Assembly (NCBI GenBank): GCA_036558745.1 | Contig: DATBEZ010000081.1 | Coordinates: 1 to 64,000 of the forward strand | From: JAMXLJ01 sp036558745 | GTDB lineage: Bacteria > Actinomycetota > Acidimicrobiia > IMCC26256 > JAMXLJ01 | DNA: 64,000 bases | Direction: 5' to 3' | Shown here: piece after piece, positions 49,493 through 56,659 of the stretch | Position numbering within the stretch: position 1 is the stretch's first letter | Layout: every line of letters starts with the position of its first letter | The notes under the pieces: generated by a model | The model's input: the letters and a program-made list of their open reading frames with translations, nothing else | What the model was told of the DNA's origin: nothing | The model's database searches: none | Made by a program: the position numbers and the translations under genes

Positions 49493-50446
49493 ATGGGCGA
49501 CAGCGCAACGGTCCGGTCCGACGTCGACTTCGCCGCCGCTGGCGGCGTCGTGCTCCGCGGTTGGCTGTATCTCCCGGCCCATCGCGACGGCCGCGTCCCG
49601 GGTGTGGTCATGGCGCACGGCTTCAGCGCGACGAAGGAGATGGGCCTCGACCGCTACGCCGAGGTGTTCGCCGCGGCCGGGCTCGCGGTGCTGGTGTACG
49701 ACCACCGCAACCTCGGGGCGAGTGATGGCGAGCCCCGTCAGCTCATCAACCCGTGGGCGCAGGCGCGCGACTACCGGCACGCGCTCACGTGGCTGGCCGA
49801 CCGGCCGGAGGTCGATGCGGCGCGGCTCGCGTTGTGGGGCTCGAGCTTCAGCGGCGGCGAGGTGATCGTCGTCGGAGCGCTCGACGAGCGCGTGCGCGCG
49901 GTGGTGGCCAACGTCCCCTTCGCGTCGCTCGGCGCCGGCGACGAACCGTCACCGGAGCGCTTGGCCGCGATGGGCGCGGCGCTGCTCGACGGGTCGGGGA
50001 GCGGCCCCGCCGACAGCGACGAGGAGCCGCTCGGTCCACTGCGGGTCGTGAGCGAGCCCGGCGTCGAGAGCACGGATCCGGTCTTCCTCGGGCAACCCGA
50101 GTCCACCGAGTGGTTCCTCGCGCAGCGCGAGCTCGGCGGCACGCGATGGGAGAACCGCGTGCTGCTGCGCGCGTTCCCGGGCGACCCGGTGCGCTTCGAC
50201 CCGTCGGTGTGCCTGCCGTTCCTCGACCCGCCGTTGCTCATGGTCGTCGCGAGCGAGGATCGGGTCGCCGACACCGCGGCGACGCTCGCGGCATACGAGC
50301 GCGCTCGCGAGCCCAAGCAGCTCGAGCTGATCGAGGGACACCACTTCGTTCCCTACGACGGTGACGCGTTCGAGCGCGCGGCCACACTCGAACGCGACTT
50401 CATCGTCGCGGTGCTCAGCCGCGACACCGAGGCCACGCACGCATGA
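49493..50446 (+). CDS. Alpha/beta hydrolase (dienelactone/UPF0255-like)
   Basis: A 317-residue alpha/beta hydrolase. V-V-M-A-H-G-F-S-A-T-K oxyanion loop near residue 45, D-H-R-N-L-G-A-S-D-G, nucleophile G-S-S-F-S-G-G near 123, Asp in S-E-D-R-V near 262 and His in E-G-H-H-F near 290. The G-W-L-Y-L-P and F-S-A-T-K-E segments match the YcjY/Xaa-Pro-peptidase-like group of actinobacterial hydrolases. ATGA overlap with the APH gene downstream. Confidence 0.87.
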   Translation: MGDSATVRSDVDFAAAGGVVLRGWLYLPAHRDGRVPGVVMAHGFSATKEMGLDRYAEVFAAAGLAVLVYDHRNLGASDGEPRQLINPWAQARDYRHALTWLADRPEVDAARLALWGSSFSGGEVIVVGALDERVRAVVANVPFASLGAGDEPSPERLAAMGAALLDGSGSGPADSDEEPLGPLRVVSEPGVESTDPVFLGQPESTEWFLAQRELGGTRWENRVLLRAFPGDPVRFDPSVCLPFLDPPLLMVVASEDRVADTAATLAAYERAREPKQLELIEGHHFVPYDGDAFERAATLERDFIVAVLSRDTEATHA

Positions 50447-51330
50447 GCACCGAGACTCGCGATCGTGGGCGGTGGAGCATTCCCGTCGACGAGGATGCAG
50501 CGCTCGCCACGATGCGCGTGGTCGCATCGGGACTGGGACTTCCGGTCGACGATCCGGTCGTGCTGCAGCGCAGCAACAACGTGGTCGTCTGGTTGCGACC
50601 GGCGCCGGTCGTCGTCAAGGTGATGCGATCGACGCCGGAGCGCGCCGCCGCGGCGCGGCAGCTCGAGATCGCCTGTCACTGCGCGGCGCGCGGCGCACCC
50701 GTCTCGGTCCCGAGCGACCAGGTCCCGTGCGAGGTCTCCGGCGACACACGCCACGACGTCACGTTCTGGCGGCACGAGCCCACCGTCTCGCGTGAACGAG
50801 AGCCGGACGAGGTCGCAGCCGCGTTGCTCGCGTTGCACCGCGCGCTCGACACGCTGCCGGGCCCCGTCCCGCGGCTCGCGGACCTCCACGTGGACGTGTG
50901 CTCGATCCTCGCGGACGACGCGCAGATGGCCGCCCTCGATCCCGGAACGCGGGCGCGGCTGCGGGAGCGCTTCGCAGCGCTGCTCAAAGAGCTGACGACC
51001 TGCGACACCGACGAGCGGGTGCTCCACGGCGAGGTGCACTCGGGCAACACCCTCGTGGTCGAGCAGGGCGTGCGCTTCTGCGATTTCGAAGGTGTGTGCC
51101 GTGGGCCGCTCGAGTGGGACCTCGCGTACCTGCCCGACGCCTGTATGGGCGCATTCGTCGGCGTCGATCCCGAGCGCGTCCGTCTCCTGCGCCAGGTGGT
51201 CAGCGCGCGGGTCGCGACGCTGTGCTGGGCCAAGCTGCGCGCCGTCGACGACCCCGTCGAGCGCTGGCACGCGGAGCACCACCTCGCGATCGCGCTCGGC
51301 GGGGATCGCTCGGAAGTCGCGGCGCCATGA
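50443..51330 (+). CDS. Aminoglycoside phosphotransferase-family kinase
   Basis: A 295-residue APH-fold kinase. The catalytic loop is L-H-G-E-V-H-S-G-N-T-L near residue 195 (Glu in place of the usual Asp of H-G-D), the metal loop C-D-F-E-G near 215, and an N-terminal lobe with V-V-V-K-V-M lysine strand near 63. Most such chromosomal proteins phosphorylate small alcohols, choline or acyl substrates, not antibiotics. Starts in ATGA overlap with the hydrolase and ends in an ATGA overlap with a GNAT gene. Confidence 0.84.
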   Translation: MSTETRDRGRWSIPVDEDAALATMRVVASGLGLPVDDPVVLQRSNNVVVWLRPAPVVVKVMRSTPERAAAARQLEIACHCAARGAPVSVPSDQVPCEVSGDTRHDVTFWRHEPTVSREREPDEVAAALLALHRALDTLPGPVPRLADLHVDVCSILADDAQMAALDPGTRARLRERFAALLKELTTCDTDERVLHGEVHSGNTLVVEQGVRFCDFEGVCRGPLEWDLAYLPDACMGAFVGVDPERVRLLRQVVSARVATLCWAKLRAVDDPVERWHAEHHLAIALGGDRSEVAAP

Positions 51331-51632
51331 GTGGCGACAGTCGCGGGACCGAGGTCGAGGTCGTCGACAACGCCGAGGCGCAGCGCTACGAGGCGTACGT
51401 CGAGGGCGGGCTCGCCGGGTTCCTGCTCTACGAGCCCCGGCCGGGCCGGGTCGTGCTGATCCACACCGAGGTGGACCCCGCGTTCGAGGGGCACGGTGTC
51501 GGCGGGCGGCTCGCCGCGTTCGCGCTCGACGACCTGCGCGGGCGGGGGCTTCGAGCGGTCGCGCAGTGCCCGTTCGTCGCCGACTACGTCCGCCGTCACC
51601 CCGAGTACCGTGACGTCGTCGCGGGTGGCTGA
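51327..51632 (+). CDS. Short GNAT-like N-acetyltransferase (YjdJ-type)
   Basis: A 101-residue mini-GNAT: V-L-I-H-T-E-V-D-P-A-F-E-G-H-G-V-G-G-R-L near residues 43-62 holds the acetyl-CoA loop, and C-P-F-V-A-D-Y-V-R-R-H-P-E-Y is the conserved C-terminal motif of this family. Last gene of the hydrolase-kinase operon. Probable small-molecule or self acetylation; target unknown. Confidence 0.85.
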   Translation: MSGDSRGTEVEVVDNAEAQRYEAYVEGGLAGFLLYEPRPGRVVLIHTEVDPAFEGHGVGGRLAAFALDDLRGRGLRAVAQCPFVADYVRRHPEYRDVVAGG

Positions 51633-51641
51633 CGCCTGGTT

Positions 51642-51893
51642 TCAGCGAATCGAGCGCAGCTCGCGCCGCACCGACGTCCGCACCAGGATCGGCACGAAGT
51701 CGCGGATCGGCGCGTCGTTGAACGCGGTGAACGCCACGCGGACGCGCTCTTCGAGCACGTCCGTCGGGAACGTCTCACCGAGATCCGACTGCAACAAACC
51801 GATGACGGTCTCGATCTGGAGATCGCGTCGGTGCTGGGGCGAAGACGCGTCCGGTGCCGGCGCGTCGGTGTGCCCAACCACGGTGCTGCCCAT
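51642..51893 (-). CDS. Three-helix bundle dimerization domain protein
   Basis: An 83-residue protein. Residues about 25-83 (V-I-G-L-L-Q-S-D-L-G-E-T-F-P, V-R-V-A-F-T-A-F-N-D-A-P-I-R-D-F-V-P-I-L-V) match a small three-helix domain common in actinobacteria, predicted to dimerise. GGGAGGCAGG precedes ATG 51893. The function is not known; it may associate with stress or regulatory proteins. Confidence 0.72.
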   Translation of the reverse strand: MGSTVVGHTDAPAPDASSPQHRRDLQIETVIGLLQSDLGETFPTDVLEERVRVAFTAFNDAPIRDFVPILVRTSVRRELRSIR

Positions 51894-52064
51894 GTCCTGC
51901 CTCCCGCACCGCCGGCCCAATGGCGGTGCTCGTGTGCACCTGGCAGTACAGCATCCCGCCACGCCGCGAGGAAGGTCCGAAGGTCATGCGGCGGGGTGAA
52001 TCCTCGGTTGCCGGCCCGTGAAGCGACACTGACGGCCGGGCGCGAGCGTTCGGTGCCTCGGCGC

Positions 52065-53942
52065 TCACCAGGAGCCGCCGCCTCCACCGCCGCCCCCACC
52101 ACCGGCCGACCCACCGCTGAAGCCGCTGCTCCCGGAGCTGCCCGGCGTCGACGTCAGCGTGCCCGCCGACGTGACCGTGAAGCCGTCGACCGCGTGCGCG
52201 AACGCAGCCACCTCGAACGGGTGGCTCGACACGTACCACGACGGCGGCGGTTGCTCGCCGGCGAGGCCGGCGAAGGCGTGCGCCCACTTCTCCGTGACGC
52301 CGAACACGACCGCGTAGGGGAGGTAGTCGTAGAAGAGGTTCTGACGTTCGGCGAAGTGCATCCGCTCGGGATCCGACTCGACCATGAACCGGCGAAAGCC
52401 CATCGCGCGCACGAGCACCCCGGTGCCCTTCGCGGTGCGGCTCGGCATCCAGCGGGCCGCGACGAGCAGCGCGAGCGCGCCCAGCACCAGGGGTACGCCG
52501 AGCAGGCCGAGGTGGGTGAACTTCGCGAGGAGCACGGTGAGGCCGACCGCGATGACGAGCGCGACGACGCCCATCGCGTGCCAGAACCCGCGGACCTTGT
52601 CGGGGCGGCGGAGGTACCACCCCTGCTTGACGGCATCGTCGTAGAGCGCGTTCTCGACCTTGCGCATGCGCTCCGCGAACTTGTTGCGCAGCTCCGAGAC
52701 CTTGACGGTGTCGCCGGAGGTGAAGAGGCCGTCGAGGAGCTTGCGTTCGTAGGGAAGCACGCCGTCGGAGTCCTGCTTCCGGTGCAGCGTCCAGTCCGGC
52801 TTGCGGAACCAGCGCTCGGTCTGGGTCTCCTCGATCGTGAGGTAGCCGCGCGCGGCGAGGTCGACGATCGTCGCGGTGACGTCGATCGGGTTCGCGCGTT
52901 CGTCGACGAGGACGCCGAGCTGGCCCGGCCGGAGCTTGTCGGGCGGCTCGAATTGCATGGGCCCGTCGGTGCGAGCGGCGAACGCGACCTGTTCCTCGGC
53001 CGCACCGGCGGTCGGGAACGCCATGTCGATCGCGGAGCCCGCGGCCCGGCGGTCGCGGCCGCGCCGCCACAACAGTCCGGCGACGAGCAGCGCCGCCGCG
53101 AGGAAGATCACGATCGCGACCGACACGGTGATCGCGGTCGCGGCGAACGCGCGGGTGAAGGACCAGCGCTCCCGCAGGATGGGATGGGGCGTCGTGACGC
53201 CCTGGGGCACGAACCCGACGACCATCGTCAGCTCCGAGCCGGGGACGAGCCTGCCGTTGGTGAACGTCACGGTCCCGCCCGACGCGCCCGGGTCGGTGGC
53301 GGTGGCCGCGGTCGGTGCCGTCCTCGACGACGCGCATCGCACGTTGGAGCCGCGCGGGCCCACGAAGCATGTCGCACCGGTGACCGCGGTCGGCGTGTGC
53401 ACCTGGACCGTCACCGCGCCGATGGGGACGAGCCACTGGTCGCCGGTGACGTTCCAGTACAGCTCGTCGTGGTCCCGGAAGCCGTTCAAGACGCTCCCGA
53501 GTCGGTACGTGATCACGTAGCGGTGGCGACCGGTGATCGTGCGGTCGGGGTCGCCGATGCGGATCCGCTTGATTCCACCGGGCTGGTCGAGAACCCTCCA
53601 CTGCGCGGGTGTGCCGGCCGACGCGGCGACGGAGAGCACGTGCAGCGGGTACACCCGGTCGTGGCTGTCGTCGAAGCGTTGTTTGAGAACGAGGTCGCGC
53701 TGGATGCCGTGACGGGGAACGACGCCGAAGTCGTAGTCGATCGTCTCGGTGATCGTCGCCGAGTCGTCGCGGGCGACGACGTATTCGGCGTTGAACGCGA
53801 CGATGTGGGCGATGCCGAGGTCGGGATCGATCGCCTGCGCGCGGGTGCTCGCGCTCGCCCACACGGGTGTCGCGACGAGCGCGACCGCACCGGCGACCGC
53901 GAAGACGAGGAGTGCGGCCAGCGCCGCTGCGATCCGCCGCAT
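52065..53942 (-). CDS. DUF2207 membrane protein
   Basis: A 625-residue protein. Signal peptide at 1-30, then an extracytoplasmic beta-domain (Y-V-V-A-R-D-D-S-A-T-I-T-E-T-I-D-Y-D-F and V-T-V-Q-V) to about 250, one membrane helix (T-V-S-V-A-I-V-I-F-L-A-A), a cytoplasmic winged-helix-like region (V-D-L-A-A-R-G-Y-L), two more helices near 440-480, and a C-terminal Gly/Ser tail ending in about ten glycines and a Trp. This is the full DUF2207 (YciQ-type) architecture. Function unknown; possibly an envelope sensor. Confidence 0.87.
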   Translation of the reverse strand: MRRIAAALAALLVFAVAGAVALVATPVWASASTRAQAIDPDLGIAHIVAFNAEYVVARDDSATITETIDYDFGVVPRHGIQRDLVLKQRFDDSHDRVYPLHVLSVAASAGTPAQWRVLDQPGGIKRIRIGDPDRTITGRHRYVITYRLGSVLNGFRDHDELYWNVTGDQWLVPIGAVTVQVHTPTAVTGATCFVGPRGSNVRCASSRTAPTAATATDPGASGGTVTFTNGRLVPGSELTMVVGFVPQGVTTPHPILRERWSFTRAFAATAITVSVAIVIFLAAALLVAGLLWRRGRDRRAAGSAIDMAFPTAGAAEEQVAFAARTDGPMQFEPPDKLRPGQLGVLVDERANPIDVTATIVDLAARGYLTIEETQTERWFRKPDWTLHRKQDSDGVLPYERKLLDGLFTSGDTVKVSELRNKFAERMRKVENALYDDAVKQGWYLRRPDKVRGFWHAMGVVALVIAVGLTVLLAKFTHLGLLGVPLVLGALALLVAARWMPSRTAKGTGVLVRAMGFRRFMVESDPERMHFAERQNLFYDYLPYAVVFGVTEKWAHAFAGLAGEQPPPSWYVSSHPFEVAAFAHAVDGFTVTSAGTLTSTPGSSGSSGFSGGSAGGGGGGGGGGSW

Positions 53943-53958
53943 GGAGCCGCCTGTCGTC

Positions 53959-55164
53959 TCAGCCGGTGACGGTCTTGACGGGAAGCCGGCGCGGGCCGAC
54001 CTCGAAGAAGGTGGTCACGTTCTCGAACTCGAACCCGGACTCGAGACGCACGGTTCCCGGTGCGAACCGGTCGAAGAACGTGCGGAGCCCGACGAGGGTC
54101 ACGGTGCGTGCCAGCGCGGCACCGGGGCAGACGTGTGGCCCGTACCCGAACGTGAGGTGCTGGTCGGCGTTGGCGCGGTCGGCGTGGAACTCGTCGGCGT
54201 CGTCGAAGACCCGCTCGTCGCGGTTCGCGGACCCTGCGCCGATGATGACCCGGGTGCCGGGTTCGACGACCGTGTCGCCGATCGTCACCTCGTGGACGCA
54301 GCCGCGCGCGAGGAACAGGATCGGCGGCGAGAGGCGGAGGCTCTCCTCGATCGCATTCGCGAGCTCGTCGTCACCGGCGCGCATCGCGTCCTCGACGGCG
54401 CGCTCGCTCAGCAGCACGTGGAGCAGGTTGCCGAGCAGCTGGCTCGTGGTCGTCAAACCGCCGGTGACGAGGTTGCGCACGAGCGCGCGCACCTGCTGGC
54501 GGGGGAGCGGCTCACCATCGACGTCGAGCTTGAGGAGCCGGGCCAGCACGTCGTCGACATCGGTGCCGGCTGCGAGCTCGGCGGCGCGTCGCTCGATCTG
54601 CTCGTCGATGTAGCCGGCGAACTCCGGGAACGCGGCCGCGAAGCCGACACCACGCTCGCTTCGGTTCGTCGCCGGGAACGGGCTCTCCATCAGCTCCTTC
54701 GCGTACGCGCCCAGGCGGTCGGCGTCGGCCGGGTCGAACCCGAGGAGATGCATCGTCACCCGGTTGGGCAACGGCACGGTGAAGCCCGCGACCAGATCGG
54801 CGCCGTCGGACGGCAGCGCGTCGAGCAGCGCGCCCGCGGTGGCGGCGATGAACGGCTCGGCCGCGTGCACCAGCTTCGGCGAGAGCGCGGTGACCATCAC
54901 GCGGCGGACGGCGGTGTGCAGGGGCGGGTCGAGCTCGCCGAGCAGACGGTCCTCCGGCGGCACGACGACCCCCGGCTCCTTCATGCCGGACGCGTTCGAC
55001 AACGACGTGGTGTCGCGCAGCGCGGCACGACACTCCGCGTGCCGGGTGACGTAGCGCATGCCGCCCGCGATCTCCGCCACCGGCCCGCGCCGGCGGAGCT
55101 CGGCCAGCAGGGACCATGCCGACTGGGCCTGTCCAGGCACGAAGGGGTTGAAGGGCTCGGGCAT
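53959..55164 (-). CDS. Cytochrome P450
   Basis: A 401-residue soluble bacterial P450. The heme-Cys loop is F-G-Y-G-P-H-V-C-P-G-A-A near residue 345, the I-helix has T-G-G-L-T-T-T-S near 238, the ExxR motif is E-E-S-L-R near 275. No membrane anchor. It needs an external ferredoxin and reductase, not present here. Substrate unknown; CYP105/107-like proteins hydroxylate terpenes, macrolides or steroids. Start 55164 has no strong ribosome site. Confidence 0.92.
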   Translation of the reverse strand: MPEPFNPFVPGQAQSAWSLLAELRRRGPVAEIAGGMRYVTRHAECRAALRDTTSLSNASGMKEPGVVVPPEDRLLGELDPPLHTAVRRVMVTALSPKLVHAAEPFIAATAGALLDALPSDGADLVAGFTVPLPNRVTMHLLGFDPADADRLGAYAKELMESPFPATNRSERGVGFAAAFPEFAGYIDEQIERRAAELAAGTDVDDVLARLLKLDVDGEPLPRQQVRALVRNLVTGGLTTTSQLLGNLLHVLLSERAVEDAMRAGDDELANAIEESLRLSPPILFLARGCVHEVTIGDTVVEPGTRVIIGAGSANRDERVFDDADEFHADRANADQHLTFGYGPHVCPGAALARTVTLVGLRTFFDRFAPGTVRLESGFEFENVTTFFEVGPRRLPVKTVTG

Positions 55165-55265
55165 CGGGTCATCATGGCGCGTCCCGGGCCAGGGGTGCGC
55201 CGTCCTCGAAAAGCATGCGCGATCGACTTCCCGCGGGTGTCACCCACGTGCGAAGGTGACCCCCC

Positions 55266-55622
55266 ATGAGCATCATCGAGCAGGAACGTGACGTGCGCCC
55301 GTGGGGCGAGTATCTGGTCCTCGAGGACGAGGCGACCCACAAGGTCAAGCGGATCACGGTGCGGTCGGGCAAGCGCCTGAGCTACCAGCGTCACAGCCGC
55401 CGGGCCGAGCACTGGTACGTCGTCACGGGGACGGCGACCGTGACGCTCGACGGAGCCGATCACGTGTTGGGCTCCGGTGAGGCGATCGACGTCCCCCGGG
55501 GCGCCGCGCACCGGATGGCCAACCACGGTGACGAGGACCTCGTCTTCATCGAGGTCCAGATGGGCGACTACTTCGGCGAGGACGACATCGAGCGGCTCGA
55601 CGACGACTACGGCCGCGCCTGA
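55266..55622 (+). CDS. Cupin of the mannose-6-phosphate isomerase type II family
   Basis: A 118-residue single-domain cupin: R-P-W-G-E-Y-L-V-L-E at residue 11, motif 1 H-S-R-R-A-E-H-W-Y-V-V-T-G near 42, motif 2 I-D-V-P-R-G-A-A-H-R-M near 76, and the C-terminal Q-M-G-D-Y-F-G-E-D-D-I. It is equivalent to the isomerase domain of ManC/AlgA, but without the nucleotidyltransferase part, so a phosphomannose or nucleotide-sugar isomerase role is possible. The start follows AAGGTG, which may be in a small stem with the upstream CACC. Confidence 0.82.
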   Translation: MSIIEQERDVRPWGEYLVLEDEATHKVKRITVRSGKRLSYQRHSRRAEHWYVVTGTATVTLDGADHVLGSGEAIDVPRGAAHRMANHGDEDLVFIEVQMGDYFGEDDIERLDDDYGRA

Positions 55623-55631
55623 GCGTTCGGC

Positions 55632-56123
55632 TCAGGCGGCCTCGTCGCGCAGCTGGAGGTTCGCACAGGCCTCGCAGATCTCCTCCGGGATGATGCCCGC
55701 GCGCATCAGCGCGCCGAACAGCGCGCAACCGACGCAGTAGCCGAACACCGATTCGAGCGTTGCCGCGACGGCGATCATCCCGACCAGGACGAACGCGATC
55801 GTCGTGAGCCCGAAGCCCAAGCCGAGCACGGCCGCGGAGGTCGACAGCGTCGCGCCGATGCCCTGTGCGAACCGCTTGGGCGGTCCGGGTACCGGGCGGG
55901 CCGCGAGCGGTAACGCGGGCGTCAAGACGCGTGTGACGAATTGTCCCAGCGGGCTGAGCGACGGACCGGTGGCCACACGCGCGACGAAGCCGTACGCGAG
56001 CGGGACGAGCAACCAGCGCGCGCCCGTCGCCAGCGTCACGAGACACAGCACCAGCACGCCCGCGGCGACGAGGCGCGCCGACACCTCGTTGACCGGATCG
56101 GGGAAGCGAAACAGGTTTCGCAC
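55632..56123 (-). CDS. DUF4395 membrane protein
   Basis: A 163-residue integral membrane protein with about four helices and the DUF4395 signature F-P-D-P-V-N-E-V-S-A-R at the N-terminus and G-Y-C-V-G-C-A-L-F near residue 135. The C-x-x-C lies at the membrane face and is conserved in the family, often next to thioredoxin or sulfur-transfer proteins. GTG 56123 has TACGCT 8 nt upstream (leaderless). No redox partner is adjacent here; the TrxR-like gene is 6 kb away. Confidence 0.85.
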   Translation of the reverse strand: MRNLFRFPDPVNEVSARLVAAGVLVLCLVTLATGARWLLVPLAYGFVARVATGPSLSPLGQFVTRVLTPALPLAARPVPGPPKRFAQGIGATLSTSAAVLGLGFGLTTIAFVLVGMIAVAATLESVFGYCVGCALFGALMRAGIIPEEICEACANLQLRDEAA

Positions 56124-56131
56124 GCGTCCCG

Positions 56132-56137
56132 AGCGTA
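56132..56137 (-). promoter_or_regulatory. Leaderless -10 box for DUF4395 gene
   Basis: On the minus strand TACGCT fits TANNNT and lies 8 nt before GTG 56123. Confidence 0.5.
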
Positions 56138-56305
56138 CGCCCGAAATCCGACGACGAAGCTGGCGTATTGCACTTCGTCTGCGTCGCCGGCGACGCATCA
56201 GGGCCGCCCTTGACGGCGCCGTTCCACGACGCTCGAATCTGGGCCCGGCAGGCCGGCACGACATGCCGGCGTCGGTCGGGCGACGTGTTTGGGGGGAGAC
56301 CGACG

Positions 56306-56623
56306 ATGGGCGGACGGGTGGGGTCGTCGAGACAACCGCGGCACTGGACGCGCGTCGAATCGCGCGTCGACGCGGTGCGCGACGACAGGGTGGTGCCGTC
56401 GGGGGGTCACCAGCTGGCCGTGTACCCGGCGCGCATCGTGCGGTGCACGTGCGGCGCGGCGATCCTGGCGACGGATCCCGAGGCGCTGCGCGGGCCCGTG
56501 GCCGAGCTCGCGGGTGAGGTGCTCTCGTTGCACGCGTCGTGGTGCGAGGAGCTGGAGGTCGACGACTTCCTCTCGCCGTCGGCGTCGAGCAACGGGCACG
56601 GCGCGGTCAAGCACGACAACTGA
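56306..56623 (+). CDS. Hypothetical protein with C-x-C...C motif
   Basis: A 105-residue protein. GGGGGGAG (56290-56297) stands before ATG 56306. Its core reads I-V-R-C-T-C-G-A-A-I-L near residue 50 and S-W-C-E-E near 85, so three cysteines that might bind a metal. No signal peptide. Unknown function; convergent with the LPXTG gene. Confidence 0.6.
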   Translation: MGGRVGSSRQPRHWTRVESRVDAVRDDRVVPSGGHQLAVYPARIVRCTCGAAILATDPEALRGPVAELAGEVLSLHASWCEELEVDDFLSPSASSNGHGAVKHDN

Positions 56624-56659
56624 CGCGGCAGCAGGTGCGGGCCGCGCGCGCCCGGCCCG

